Shown one piece after another: positions 43,323 to 53,725 of a stretch of 64,000 nt of DNA (position 1 is its first letter; every line of letters starts with the position of its first letter). The DNA is from Candidatus Centipeda massiliensis (GTDB lineage Bacteria; Bacillota; Negativicutes; Selenomonadales; Selenomonadaceae), in the NCBI RefSeq assembly GCF_900290285.1, contig NZ_LT985755.1, positions 262,431 to 326,430 on the forward strand, read 5' to 3'. The notes under the pieces are model-generated. The model was not told the origin of the DNA and searched no databases. It was given only the letters and a program-made list of their open reading frames with translations. The position numbers and the translations under genes are program-made.

Positions 43323-45638
43323 CTAGTTATACAGAGCAATCTTGAGTACCTCGTCCATGTGCGCAACGGGCACAAATTCAATCGAGGCACGGACGGCATC
43401 GGGGATGTCCTCAAGATCACACGCATTCTCCTGCGGCAGAACGATGGTCTTTACCCCCTCACGGTAGGCAGCGAGCGTCTTTTCCTTAAGCCCGCCGATG
43501 GGCAAAACATTTCCGCGCAGTGTGATCTCCCCTGTCATGGCAACATCGGAGCGTACCTTGCGCCCCGTGAGCGCGGAGATCATCGCCGTCGCCATCGTGA
43601 TGCCGGCTGAGGGGCCGTCCTTCGGTATGGCACCCTCGGGCAGATGGATGTGAATGTCGTCCTTCTCATAAAAGTCTTTGGCGAGATGGAGTGCACCCGC
43701 ACGGCTGCGCACGTAGGAGAGTGCCGCCTGCGCCGACTCCTGCATGACCTCGCCGAGCTGTCCCGTGAGAATGAGCTTGCCCTTGCCGCGCATGATGTTG
43801 ACCTCGGTGCGCAGGACATCACCGCCGACCTCCGTCCATGCGAGCCCTGTCACGACACCGACAAGCGGTTTTTTCGCCTGCCGTGCCGCGTGATATTTCG
43901 GACGCTCAAGGAAATCTGCGAGGTTCGTCTTCGTTACCACGATGGGCGGCTTCACATCATCGACGATACGGCGCGCTGCCTTACGGCAAAGCTGACCGAT
44001 CACGCGCTCCAGTTCACGCACGCCCGCCTCACGCGTATAGGAGCGGATGATCTCCGGCCAAACGCCCGCATTCACGCGGATGTCCTTTGCCCTAAGTCCG
44101 TTCTGCGTACGTTGGCGCGGCAGGAGATGACGGCGTGCAATCTCAATTTTCTCAAATTCAGTATAGCTTGAGAGGTTCAGGATCTCCATGCGGTCGCGCA
44201 GGGGGGATGGAATTTTAGCGGCATTGTTCGCCGTCACGATCCAGAATACGCGCGAGAGATCAAACGGCAGCTCGACAAAGTGATCGCTGAATGTGCAGTT
44301 CTGCGCAGGATCGAGCACCTCAAGGAGTGCCGCCGACGGGTCGCCGTGGAAATCCATCGCGATCTTATCGACCTCATCGAGCAGGAATACGGGGTTCTTC
44401 GTTCCTGCTCGACGAACTCCTTCGAGAATACGCCCCGGCATTGCGCCGACGTAGGTGCGCCGATGTCCGCGAATCTCCGCCTCGTCGCGGATGCCGCCGA
44501 GCGAGATGCGGATGAACTTGCGCCCCATCGCGCGCGCAATCGAGGCACCGAGTGAGGTCTTGCCGACGCCGGGCGCACCAACGAGGCAGAGGATGGGCGC
44601 ATTCTGTTCGGGCGCAAGGCGCCGTACAGCGAGATAGTCGAGGATGCGCTCCTTCATCTTTTCGAGTCCATAGTGATCGTGCTCAAGAATTTTCTGCGCC
44701 GCCGTCATATCGACGTGCTCCTCGGTGACCTCCGACCACGGCAATTCAATGAGCGTATCGAGGTAGTTGCGAATGACGCCGACCTCCGCACTCATCGCAT
44801 GGCTCATGTCTAAACGGTGTATCTCGCGCTCGATGGTCTCGCGTACGGCATCGGGGAACTCCTTTGCCGCCAGTGCCTCCCGATAGCGATCCACCTCGGC
44901 TGCCTTGTCCTCATCATCGCCGAGTTCCTTACGGATTGCCTTAATCTGCTCGCGCAGATAGAAATCGCGCTGCACCTTGTCCATCTGCTTGCGTACGCGA
45001 CGGTTGATCTCACTCTCGATCCCCATGATGTCGAGTTCGTGCACAAGTGCCTGGTAGAGTCGTTCGAGACGGGTTCGTACATCGATGGCGGCAAGCAGAT
45101 CCTGCCGCACCTCATGCTTGAGGCTCAGATGGCTTGCGATGATGTCTGCAAGGCGTCCCATATCCTCCATGATGGAGATGGAAACAAGTGCCTCGGGCGG
45201 AATCTTGTGCGAGAGTTTCACCCATTCCTCGAACTTGCTTGTGACGCCATGGACAAGTGCCTCGATATCCCGCCCCTGCGGCTCGTCCCCCGACTCCTCG
45301 ATCTCATGCACATCTGCCTCGGCATAAGCATCGCCCTCCCGAATGGCAAGGATCTCTGCGCGCTTCTGTCCGTCGACAAGAATGCGCAGAACCCCCTCGG
45401 GCATGCGAAGAAATTGCCGTATCTCCGCAACAGCACCAACGCTATAGAGATCGTCCGCCGTCGGGTCATCGCATTCCGGATCCCGCTGCGCCACAACGAG
45501 GATCTTGCTGTCCCCCGCAATCGCGCTCTCAATGGCGGCAACCGAGCGGTCACGCCCGACATCGAGGTTGACCATCATGTGCGGGTAGACCACCAAGCCA
45601 CGCAGTGGGAGGAGCGGGAGCGTTCGTTTTTCGGACAT
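43323..45638 (-). CDS. lon: ATP-dependent Lon protease
   Basis: The 771-residue protease has an N-terminal substrate domain ([23 protein letters not shown]...), an AAA+ module with [18 protein letters not shown] and [10 protein letters not shown], and a serine-lysine protease domain with [19 protein letters not shown] carrying the catalytic serine. It degrades misfolded and regulatory proteins in the cytoplasm. It lies downstream of clpX but after a MITE-like repeat and terminator, so it probably has its own promoter. Length is normal. Confidence 0.97.
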   Translation of the reverse strand: MSEKRTLPLLPLRGLVVYPHMMVNLDVGRDRSVAAIESAIAGDSKILVVAQRDPECDDPTADDLYSVGAVAEIRQFLRMPEGVLRILVDGQKRAEILAIREGDAYAEADVHEIEESGDEPQGRDIEALVHGVTSKFEEWVKLSHKIPPEALVSISIMEDMGRLADIIASHLSLKHEVRQDLLAAIDVRTRLERLYQALVHELDIMGIESEINRRVRKQMDKVQRDFYLREQIKAIRKELGDDEDKAAEVDRYREALAAKEFPDAVRETIEREIHRLDMSHAMSAEVGVIRNYLDTLIELPWSEVTEEHVDMTAAQKILEHDHYGLEKMKERILDYLAVRRLAPEQNAPILCLVGAPGVGKTSLGASIARAMGRKFIRISLGGIRDEAEIRGHRRTYVGAMPGRILEGVRRAGTKNPVFLLDEVDKIAMDFHGDPSAALLEVLDPAQNCTFSDHFVELPFDLSRVFWIVTANNAAKIPSPLRDRMEILNLSSYTEFEKIEIARRHLLPRQRTQNGLRAKDIRVNAGVWPEIIRSYTREAGVRELERVIGQLCRKAARRIVDDVKPPIVVTKTNLADFLERPKYHAARQAKKPLVGVVTGLAWTEVGGDVLRTEVNIMRGKGKLILTGQLGEVMQESAQAALSYVRSRAGALHLAKDFYEKDDIHIHLPEGAIPKDGPSAGITMATAMISALTGRKVRSDVAMTGEITLRGNVLPIGGLKEKTLAAYREGVKTIVLPQENACDLEDIPDAVRASIEFVPVAHMDEVLKIALYN

Positions 45639-45678
45639 CGTATTTCCTTCCGTCTATGTAAAGGGAGTATTCCCGTAT

Positions 45679-45711
45679 GAAAAAAGGAGCGCCGCAGTGC
45701 AGAGCTCCTTT
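45679..45711 (-). terminator. terminator between clpX and lon
   Basis: AAAGGAGC pairs with GCTCCTTT around a 13-base loop, then TTTC. It lies beyond the repeat element and ends the tig-clpP-clpX unit. Confidence 0.82.
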
Positions 45712-45725
45712 CGTAAAGTATCGTG

Positions 45726-45892
45726 TTAGGGAAGCACTGATAAATTCAGCCGCGCCATCTTAGCGCATCTTTTTTGCCCGCTTTTCGTTAGCAAATCCTC
45801 CACATAGCTTTGGCTATGCGTCCGGTTTGCCGCCTCAATCGGACGAAAAAATCTACGCCAATCTGACGAACCTCATTTTATCAGTGATTCCC

Positions 45893-45895
<3 letters not shown>
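45726..45895. mobile_element. MITE-like element with 19-bp terminal inverted repeats
   Basis: The ends match at 17 of 19 positions, with core GGGAA(G/T)CACTGATAAA, at 45726-45744 and 45877-45895. The 170-bp interior has no ORF and holds a CATAGC/GCTATG hairpin. The right end supplies the TAA stop of clpX. No transposase is nearby, so it would need one in trans. A related fragment is at 7731-7779. Confidence 0.75.
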
Positions 45896-47158
<1,263 letters not shown>

Positions 47159-47172
47159 CGCGTCACACCCCC

Positions 47173-47784
47173 TCAGCCTTTATTCTCCGTGGTTGCAGCC
47201 TTGGGACGGGTGACAACCTCGTCGATCAGCCCGTACGCCTTGGCTTCCTCCGCCGACATAAAGTTGTCGCGTTCCGTATCGACATTGATCTTCTCTGGAT
47301 CCTGCCCCGTATGCTGCGCCAAGATGTTGTTGCCGACCTCACGCAGGCGCAGGATCTCCTTCGCCTGAATCTGAATATCCGTCGACTGTCCCTGCGCACC
47401 GCCGAGCGGCTGATGAATCATGATGCGTGCATGCGGCAATGCGTAGCGTTTCCCTGCAGCCCCCGCCGTCAGAAGGATGGAGCCCATGCTCGCTGCCTGC
47501 CCGATGCAGATCGTCGAAACATCGGGTTTGATGTACTGCATCGTGTCATAGATGGCAAGCCCTGCCGTCACGACACCACCCGGACTGTTGATGTAGAGGT
47601 GGATGTCCTTATCGGGATCCTCGGACTCCAGAAAGAGCAGCTGCGCCACAACGACGTTAGCAACTGCATCGTCTATCGGACCACCCAAAAAGATGATGCG
47701 CTCCTTGAGCAGACGGGAGTAGATGTCATAAGCACGCTCCCCTCGGCTTGAGTTCTCCACCACCATTGGTACATAATAACTCAT
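47173..47784 (-). CDS. clpP: ATP-dependent Clp protease proteolytic subunit
   Basis: The 203-residue peptidase forms the double-ring chamber used by ClpX and ClpC. The catalytic serine is in [16 protein letters not shown], the histidine in [15 protein letters not shown], and the aspartate in [35 protein letters not shown] is also conserved. It lies between tig and clpX, the classical order. Confidence 0.97.
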   Translation of the reverse strand: MSYYVPMVVENSSRGERAYDIYSRLLKERIIFLGGPIDDAVANVVVAQLLFLESEDPDKDIHLYINSPGGVVTAGLAIYDTMQYIKPDVSTICIGQAASMGSILLTAGAAGKRYALPHARIMIHQPLGGAQGQSTDIQIQAKEILRLREVGNNILAQHTGQDPEKINVDTERDNFMSAEEAKAYGLIDEVVTRPKAATTENKG

Positions 47785-47808
47785 GTGTTCCTCCCCACAG
47801 GGGATCCC

Positions 47809-49098
47809 TTATGCCGTGATGTTGTCCACGATGAACTGCGCCGTTTTCTTGCGCAGAACAGTCGCAGCAAGGTCACTGACACGCCCCTGCTCCTTGATGA
47901 TCTTCTGAACCTGCTTGGGCGTTGCTCCATAGGACAATGCCATCGCGTAGACCTCCTGATCAAGATCCCTTCCCTCGACCTTGATTCCCTCAGCCTTTGC
48001 GACCTCCTCAAGCATGAGATCCGTGCGGACGTTCTTCTCCGCCGTCTCACGATACTCGTCACGGATACGCGCCATATCAAGACCTGCATACTGGAGATAC
48101 TGCTCAAGGCTCATCCCCTGCTGCTCAAGGCGCAGCGCCATTTCCTGAATCATCGCCGTAACACGGTTGTCCACCATGACCGGCGGTATCTCCATCGTGC
48201 AGTTATCCGTCGCCATGTCGATCGCCTTCGTGCGGCGCTCGACCTCAGCCTGACGCTCCGCACTCTCCGTGAGGTTCTTGCGGATATCTTCACGCAGCTC
48301 CGCGAGCGTCTCGAACTTGCTCGCCTTCTTGGCAAACTCGTCATTCAGCTCCGGCAGCTCGCGCGACTTGATGCTGCGCACCGTGCACTTGAATATCGCA
48401 GGCTTTCCCTTGAGGTTCTCTGCGTGATACTCCTCGGGGAATGTGACGCTGACCTCACGCTCCTCACCGATCTTTGCGCCGATCAGCTGATCCTCAAAGC
48501 CCGGAATAAAGCTGCCCGACCCGATCTGGAGCGGATAGTCTTCGCCCTTGCCGCCCTCAAACGCTTCGCCGTCCACGAAGCCCTCGAAGTCAAGCGTTAC
48601 AAAGTCGTCCTTTTTGACTGCGGCATCTGCCGGTGCATCCACGAGCGTTCCCTGGTGCTGGCGCATCCCCTCGATCTGACGATCAATCTCCTCATCGGAT
48701 ACGGTGACCTCCGGCTTCTCCACCGTCAGCCCCTTGTAGTCGCCGAGCGTGACCTCGGGGCGCTGCGTGAATTTCGCCGTAAAGACGACATCCTTGCCCT
48801 CTTCAAGGGTCACGATGTCGATCTCCGGACGCGTCACAGGCTCCATGTTCTGTTCCGTCAGCGCATCCTCGAAGGCCTGCTGTGCAACGCCCTCAAACGC
48901 CTCCTGAACAATCGCATCCTTGCCGACAAAATTCTCAACGATCTTGCGCGGCGCCTTTCCCTTGCGGAAGCCGGGAATGTTGACGCGTGCGGAGATGCGC
49001 TTTGCCGCGCCGTCCGTCGCCTTCTCAAGCTTTGCCTGCTCAACTTCAATCGTCAGAGTGACCTCGCGGTTTTCACCATGCTCTGCCGTAACCTTCAT
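47809..49098 (-). CDS. tig: trigger factor
   Basis: The 429-residue ribosome-bound chaperone has the ribosome-docking GFRKGKAPR loop (near residue 44), a PPIase domain with DFVTLDFEGFVDGEAFEGGKGEDYPLQIGSGSFIPGFEDQLIG, and a long helical C-terminal domain. The start at 49098 gives the expected MKVTAEHGENREVTLTIEV. It heads the tig-clpP-clpX operon. Confidence 0.96.
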   Translation of the reverse strand: MKVTAEHGENREVTLTIEVEQAKLEKATDGAAKRISARVNIPGFRKGKAPRKIVENFVGKDAIVQEAFEGVAQQAFEDALTEQNMEPVTRPEIDIVTLEEGKDVVFTAKFTQRPEVTLGDYKGLTVEKPEVTVSDEEIDRQIEGMRQHQGTLVDAPADAAVKKDDFVTLDFEGFVDGEAFEGGKGEDYPLQIGSGSFIPGFEDQLIGAKIGEEREVSVTFPEEYHAENLKGKPAIFKCTVRSIKSRELPELNDEFAKKASKFETLAELREDIRKNLTESAERQAEVERRTKAIDMATDNCTMEIPPVMVDNRVTAMIQEMALRLEQQGMSLEQYLQYAGLDMARIRDEYRETAEKNVRTDLMLEEVAKAEGIKVEGRDLDQEVYAMALSYGATPKQVQKIIKEQGRVSDLAATVLRKKTAQFIVDNITA

Positions 49099-49130
49099 TG
49101 TATGAAACAACCTCCTGCTATTTTCATATA

Positions 49131-49152
49131 GGAGCACGCAAACGCGTGTTCC
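49131..49152 (-). other. leader hairpin upstream of tig
   Basis: GGAACACGC and GCGTGCTCC pair with one mismatch around a GTTT loop in the tig leader, about 30 bases before the start codon. It is not followed by Ts, so it is not a terminator. Confidence 0.5.
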
Positions 49153-49199
49153 CCCTGATGCGGACATGCAAAGAGCATAGCGCCCGCAATTCTATTTGT

Positions 49200-49228
49200 A
49201 TCGTATCACAAAAATACGCAAATGACAA
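49200..49228 (-). promoter_or_regulatory. promoter for tig-clpP-clpX
   Basis: TTGTCA and TACGAT are separated by 17 bases. No CtsR-like heptad repeats are visible beside it. Confidence 0.65.
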
Positions 49229-49234
49229 GCTTCC

Positions 49235-49816
49235 TTATTTCAGCAGCTCCGTCATGCGCGGGAGCGGCTCGGAGAGATCCAAATGCCCCGACAGCGTCTC
49301 TACAGATGCACCGTCAATGAGGATCTGCACCTTCTTCACCTCGGGGAAGTCCGTCAGCGTGTTCACAATCGAGCCGACGAGCATTTCTTCCCCCGTCGAT
49401 CCACCGCTGAAGTTCTGCTGCAGCTCCTTTGAGAAGTCCACCGTGGCAACGCCGTCCTTTACGGTAACGCTGCGCAGCTTTGCCTTCTTTGGAATGACAT
49501 TCGTCTGTCCCTTTTCCTTCGTACCCGTGAGGAGAGACTTGAGTGCAGCCGTATACTTATCCTCTTTTTCCAGCTTCACCGTACGGCTGACAGGAAGAAG
49601 CCCCGTGCCATCATCCCGTGGATAGTAGACATTCACCTTGACTTCCTTTGATGCTGCAGCAGCGGGTGCTCCGGCATCCTTTGTCTGCTCCGTCTGGGCG
49701 GCAGTTCCCGTCTGCGGTTCCTTCTGCTCATCTGTGCAGCCTGCCGTGAGGGCAAGAATGCCTACGGCACTGACCGCAGCAACGGTATGTGTCATCTTTC
49801 TCATTTGCAGAAACAT
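49235..49816 (-). CDS. GerMN-domain lipoprotein
   Basis: A 193-residue lipoprotein with a signal peptide and lipobox LALTAGC, then an acidic/Thr-rich linker. The GerMN domain follows (about residues 60-175: VNVYYPRDDGTGLLPVSRTV...YTAALKSLLTGTKEK...VDFSKELQQNF...SIVNTLTDFPEVKKVQILIDG). In sporulators GerM links envelope structures during engulfment; in non-sporulators the role is open. It starts after GGGGGGAG at 49816. It sits directly downstream of the amidase gene, and the pair may act together at the cell wall. Confidence 0.85.
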   Translation of the reverse strand: MFLQMRKMTHTVAAVSAVGILALTAGCTDEQKEPQTGTAAQTEQTKDAGAPAAAASKEVKVNVYYPRDDGTGLLPVSRTVKLEKEDKYTAALKSLLTGTKEKGQTNVIPKKAKLRSVTVKDGVATVDFSKELQQNFSGGSTGEEMLVGSIVNTLTDFPEVKKVQILIDGASVETLSGHLDLSEPLPRMTELLK

Positions 49817-49833
49817 CTCCGATGCTCCCCCCT

Positions 49834-50880
49834 TTACTCAAAATAACGCTCAATGGCATGAAACAGAGCCTGTGCGAGCGTCGCCTGATAATCGCCATCG
49901 GCAAGCAGTGCCTCCTCGTCGGGATTTGAGAGAAAGCCGAGCTCCACCAGTGAGGCAGGGATTTCCGTATGCCGCAGAAGATAGAAACGCGCGTATTTGA
50001 CACCGCGATTGTAGAGTCCGCCCGCTGCCGCGAGTTCCTCATTGAGCAAGGTCGCAAAACGCTCATCCGCATCCGTCTTCGGATAGTAGTAGGTCTCCAT
50101 GCCATGCGCCTCTGGGTTCGTGAACGAGTTGCAGTGTACGGAGAGGAAGAGTTCCGCCTCCGGGTGCGCAAGACTGACATCGACGCGTGCCTGAAGCTCC
50201 TGCGAGGCCGAACTGCCCGCATGGGATACATCCACATCCTCCGTGCGCGTCATAATGACCTCAGCACCCGCACGCCGCAGTAGTTCCTCTGTGCGCAGAG
50301 AAACGGCTAAGGCAACATCCTTCTCGCGTATGCCCGTGTAGCCGACTGCGCCCGAGTCGCTGCCCCCATGCCCCGGATCAAGGACAACCGTGTGCCCGCG
50401 TGCGGGACTGGGCGGCGGAGGCGGCAGAGGCGCAAGGAGATCGATCACGAGATACTCCTTTGCCTTTCCATGCGGATCGCCTGGCATGGTGTAGACACGA
50501 TAGGCATCGGCATGGGAAAGTGCCTCTGCCGCATGGACAGTGAGAAGCGCATTGCGCTTTCCCACTGTCGTTGCAGTGATCTGTTCTGCAATCTTCCCGC
50601 TCGGAACGTACTCCTGCGGGAATTTTTTATCGAACTTCACATCCTCAAGTGAGATAATCAGCTCATTTTGCTCATTTAATTTGTATGTGCAGAAAAGTCC
50701 CGTGCGGTTCGTTCCGATCTGAATGCGCACGGCTGCACGCCCATCCACCTCCACCTCATGACTCTCTATGCTCATAAGGCGGCAGGTCTTCCCCTTTGCC
50801 TCGCCCGTTCCCGTCAAAAGGACTGTGAAACAGACAAAAAGTGCTGCCACGGTGAGCAGCAACCTTTCACTCCACCGCAT
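49834..50880 (-). CDS. secreted N-acetylmuramoyl-L-alanine amidase with AMIN-like domain
   Basis: The 348-residue protein has a signal peptide (residues 1-28, LLLTVAALFVCFTVLLTGTGEA). An AMIN-like beta domain (about 35-145) follows, then a PPPPPSP linker and an Amidase_3 catalytic domain: VVLDPGHGGSDSGAVG, REKDVALAVSLR, LFLSVHCNSF and PASLVELGFLSNP with the zinc histidines and catalytic glutamate. It cuts peptide stems from glycan strands in the periplasm. The start may instead be at an upstream TTG or GTG, because GGAGG lies 14 bases before ATG 50880. Confidence 0.9.
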   Translation of the reverse strand: MRWSERLLLTVAALFVCFTVLLTGTGEAKGKTCRLMSIESHEVEVDGRAAVRIQIGTNRTGLFCTYKLNEQNELIISLEDVKFDKKFPQEYVPSGKIAEQITATTVGKRNALLTVHAAEALSHADAYRVYTMPGDPHGKAKEYLVIDLLAPLPPPPPSPARGHTVVLDPGHGGSDSGAVGYTGIREKDVALAVSLRTEELLRRAGAEVIMTRTEDVDVSHAGSSASQELQARVDVSLAHPEAELFLSVHCNSFTNPEAHGMETYYYPKTDADERFATLLNEELAAAGGLYNRGVKYARFYLLRHTEIPASLVELGFLSNPDEEALLADGDYQATLAQALFHAIERYFE

Positions 50881-50902
50881 CAATGCCAATAACACCTCCA
50901 GA

Positions 50903-51103
50903 TCATTCCTTCAAGAGTTCCAGAGCCTCCGCCTCGGCAGCCTCCGTGGCTGCTGCGTCGCGCTCCATCGAGATCGTCAGATAGTCTCCCTCGGAGATAT
51001 CTGCAGGGAGAAAACTGCGCGGGAAATTTACCTTTTCCATCGCGTCGCCGAGCAGAAGCACGGCGTATTTTCCTTCAAAGCGATCAAGATAAGCCGAAAT
51101 CAT
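50903..51103 (-). CDS. DUF3006 domain protein
   Basis: The 66-residue protein (ISAYLDRFEGKYAVLLLGDAMEKVNFPRSFLPADISEGDYLTISM) fits the DUF3006 family of small beta-rich proteins. Function is unknown. It overlaps the metallo-beta-lactamase lipoprotein gene by 4 bases. That pairing recurs in Firmicutes, so the two may work together. Confidence 0.8.
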   Translation of the reverse strand: MISAYLDRFEGKYAVLLLGDAMEKVNFPRSFLPADISEGDYLTISMERDAAATEAAEAEALELLKE

Positions 51104-52014
51104 TGTTTCTCCCCCTGTTCGACCGCAATCTTATATGTTTTTCCATCGCTCGTCACGGTGATTGTCCCGTTCACTGCCGTCACGTAGATGGGAATATTCA
51201 ATGCGTGGTACTTCTTCATCGTCTCCTTGTGCGGATGTCCGTAGTCGTTGTTCACGCCGCAGGAGATGAGTGCCGCCTCCGGCTGCACAGCGCGCAGGAA
51301 GTCCGGCGAGGAGGATGTCTTGCTGCCGTGATGTCCGGACTTCAGAATGGTGCTCTTCACATTGGCATCGCCCACGGCAAGAATGTCCTGCTCCTCCTTC
51401 TTCTCCGCATCGCCCGTGAGCATCATGGAGAAATTTCCAAAGACGAGCCGCCCGACTACGGACTCATTGTTTGGGTCGTGCTTATATCCCTTGACATTCC
51501 CCTGTTTCACAAGATCGGCAGAGGGGGCAAGCACCTCGAACACGGCGCCGCCGCCCAGATCAACGCGATCCCCCGCAACCAGACCCTTGCGCTCGATCTT
51601 CTTTTCCTTCAGCTTTTTCACATAGCCGAGATAGAGCTTCGAGGTCGAGGGCATGCCATTGTCGTAGACCATACCGACCGTGTACTCATCGAGCAGGACA
51701 TCCATGCCGCCGATGTGATCGGCGTGCGGGTGCGTGAGGATAACAGTGTCGATCTTCTTGACATTTGCCTTTTTTAGCTCCGTGCGCAGCTTGTCACGCT
51801 CATCCACATCACTCGTATCGACGAGGATATTCTTCTCACCCGTCTGGATGAGAATGGAGTCCCCCTGCCCAATATTGAGCACCTTGACCGTGATCTCTCC
51901 CTGCGCCGCCTGTGCATTCGACGCATCGGAGGCGGGTGCGGATGTACAGCCCGCAAAAAACTGTGCTGTGAGGAGCACTGCGCCCGCAAGGACGGATGCA
52001 AGCCACCGTTTCAT
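51100..52014 (-). CDS. ComEC/Rec2-like metallo-beta-lactamase fold lipoprotein
   Basis: A 304-residue lipoprotein with lipobox QFFAGC. The hydrolase domain resembles the C-terminal ComEC module: LNIGQGDSILIQTGEKNILVDTSD, LTHPHADHIGGMDVLLDE, MMLTGDAEKKEEQ and LKSGHHGSKTSSSPDFL. It lacks the ComEC channel, so it is a stand-alone secreted nuclease or phosphodiesterase of unknown target. ATG 52014 follows GGGAGGG. It runs with the DUF3006 gene. Confidence 0.86.
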   Translation of the reverse strand: MKRWLASVLAGAVLLTAQFFAGCTSAPASDASNAQAAQGEITVKVLNIGQGDSILIQTGEKNILVDTSDVDERDKLRTELKKANVKKIDTVILTHPHADHIGGMDVLLDEYTVGMVYDNGMPSTSKLYLGYVKKLKEKKIERKGLVAGDRVDLGGGAVFEVLAPSADLVKQGNVKGYKHDPNNESVVGRLVFGNFSMMLTGDAEKKEEQDILAVGDANVKSTILKSGHHGSKTSSSPDFLRAVQPEAALISCGVNNDYGHPHKETMKKYHALNIPIYVTAVNGTITVTSDGKTYKIAVEQGEKQ

Positions 52015-52035
52015 TTGCAAGTCCCTCCCCGTACG

Positions 52036-53370
52036 TTACGAACGCAGTGCCAGATTGATCAGAAAGGCAATGGACACGAGATACATGATCCAGCTGACCT
52101 TCTTGTACTGCCCTGCAAAGAGTTTCATGATCGTATAGCTGATGAAGCCGAACGCAAAGCCGTTCGCAATGCTCGACGTGAGCGGCATCATGATGATCGT
52201 CAGGAATGCCGGAAGTGCATTCGTAAAATCACTGAAATCAATCTTGCCGACCTCGGACATGAGCAGTGCGCCGACGAGGATCAGCGCGGGTGCCGTCGCA
52301 AACGCGGGCACAAGTCCGATGAGCGGCGTAAAGAGGAGAGCGGCAAGGAACAGCCCCCCCGCTGCGACCGCCGTAAGCCCCGTACGTCCGCCGGCGGCAA
52401 TGCCCGCCGCACTCTCGATGTAGGATGTGACCGTGGACGTACCGAATACGGCGGACACCATGGTACCAACCGCATCCGTCGTCAGAGCCTTGTCGATGTT
52501 TTCGATATGCCCGTCGGGCTTGACCATCTTCGCCTTTGTGGTAAGGCCGATCAGCGTCCCCATATTATCGAACAGCTCCACCACCGTAAACGTAAAGATG
52601 ATGGAAACAAGACCGTAGTTCCACGCACCTGCGAGATCGAGCTGACCGAACGTCGCTCCCATGTGCGGAAGCGACGTGCTGATGATATCGCCAAGTCCCT
52701 GCGGCGCAGGCGTCATACCGAGCAGCATCGCAAGAATCGTCGTGACAAAGATGCCGATGAGGATCGCACCGTGCACATTGCGTGCCATGAGTGCCGCCGT
52801 AAAGAGCAGCCCGAAGAGCGAGAGCAGTGTCGTCGGTGCGGTCACATGACCGAGCGAAACATACGTCGCGGAATTCTCCACGATCAGCCCCGTCCCCTTG
52901 AGTCCAATGAATGCAATAAAAAGTCCGATGCCGACGCTGATCGCGAGTTTCAGATCGCGCGGTACGGCATTGATGATCGCCTGCCGAATCCCGCCAATCG
53001 TCAGAATGAGGAAGAGTACGCCCGAGAAGAACACCGCGCCGAGCGCGACCGTCCAATGAAGACCGAGCACACCGCAGACGTAGTAGGCAAAGAACGCATT
53101 GAGTCCCATGCCCGGCGCAAGCGCAACGGGATAGTTCGCAAATGCGCCCATCGCCAGAGAGGCGAGTGCCGCAATCCAGATCGTCGAGGCAATCGCCGCG
53201 TCCTTTGGAATCCCCGCATCCGCGAGAATATTCGGATTGACAAAGAGGATGTACGCCATTGCAATAAAGGTCGTTACTCCTGCAAGCAGCTCCGTGCGCA
53301 CGGTCGAGCCCTTTTCGCGGATTTTGAAATACCGCTCGATAAAGGATGGCGGCGTTCCCTGCATCTCCAT
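52036..53370 (-). CDS. NCS2 family purine (guanine/hypoxanthine) permease
   Basis: This 444-residue transporter has about 12-14 membrane helices. TELLAGVTTFIAMAYILFVNPNIL and ALAPGMGLNAFFAYYV belong to the AzgA/PbuG group. FTVVELFDNMGTLIGL and GTSTVTSYIESAAGIAAGGRTGLTAV carry the substrate-site acids. It imports adenine, guanine or hypoxanthine with protons. The start at 53370 has AAGGAGATG upstream. No purine riboswitch is visible in its short leader after tRNA-Ser. Confidence 0.9.
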   Translation of the reverse strand: MEMQGTPPSFIERYFKIREKGSTVRTELLAGVTTFIAMAYILFVNPNILADAGIPKDAAIASTIWIAALASLAMGAFANYPVALAPGMGLNAFFAYYVCGVLGLHWTVALGAVFFSGVLFLILTIGGIRQAIINAVPRDLKLAISVGIGLFIAFIGLKGTGLIVENSATYVSLGHVTAPTTLLSLFGLLFTAALMARNVHGAILIGIFVTTILAMLLGMTPAPQGLGDIISTSLPHMGATFGQLDLAGAWNYGLVSIIFTFTVVELFDNMGTLIGLTTKAKMVKPDGHIENIDKALTTDAVGTMVSAVFGTSTVTSYIESAAGIAAGGRTGLTAVAAGGLFLAALLFTPLIGLVPAFATAPALILVGALLMSEVGKIDFSDFTNALPAFLTIIMMPLTSSIANGFAFGFISYTIMKLFAGQYKKVSWIMYLVSIAFLINLALRS

Positions 53371-53395
53371 GTAAACATCTCCTTGAAAACGAAAA

Positions 53396-53420
53396 ATAAA
53401 AAAAGCCCGATAAAGGCTTA
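53396..53420 (-). terminator. short terminator after tRNA-Ser
   Basis: AAGCC and GGGCTT form a short stem followed by seven Ts. It probably ends the tRNA transcript, with some readthrough into the permease gene. Confidence 0.65.
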
Positions 53421-53429
53421 GGATAGAAA

Positions 53430-53520
53430 TGGCGGAGTGGGAGAGATTCGAACTCTCGCAGCGGTTACCCACTCTAACGATTTAGCAAACCGTCCTCTTC
53501 AGCCTCTTGAGTACCACTCC
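53430..53520 (-). tRNA. tRNA-Ser (anticodon GCU)
   Basis: On minus the acceptor stem GGAGTGG pairs with CCACTCC, followed by G and an encoded CCA. The anticodon loop reads TTTGCTAAA, the long variable arm is present, and the T loop is GTTCGAATC. It reads AGC/AGU serine codons. The length is 91 bases including CCA. Confidence 0.96.
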
Positions 53521-53554
53521 ATATTCACTTCTCGCGCTGTCTGCGACATGAGAT

Positions 53555-53583
53555 ATATTAACAGAACATATAGAACTTGTCAA
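53555..53583 (-). promoter_or_regulatory. promoter for tRNA-Ser
   Basis: TTGACA and TAATAT are separated by 17 bases, about 35 bases before the mature tRNA 5' end. Confidence 0.85.
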
Positions 53584-53637
53584 GATAAAATTATGCAGCC
53601 GATCGCGCAGCATACAGAGCTGCATAGACCGCATATA

Positions 53638-53692
53638 TGAAAAAAAGAAAGTTCCCTCTGCTCTGCCGCTCTTTCGCAGAAGCAAAGGAAAC
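53638..53692 (-). terminator. terminator after the unrecognised 187-residue protein gene
   Basis: GTTTCCTTTGCTT pairs over 13 positions with GAGCAGAGGGAAC (including G-U pairs), followed by TTTCTTTTTTT. Confidence 0.8.
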
Positions 53693-53725
53693 CTCCCCGC
53701 ATGAATCATTTTGTTGAAACAGATC

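Noticed and set aside
49099-49234. CtsR or CIRCE operator upstream of tig
   Set aside because: No heptad direct repeats and no CIRCE inverted repeat can be found.
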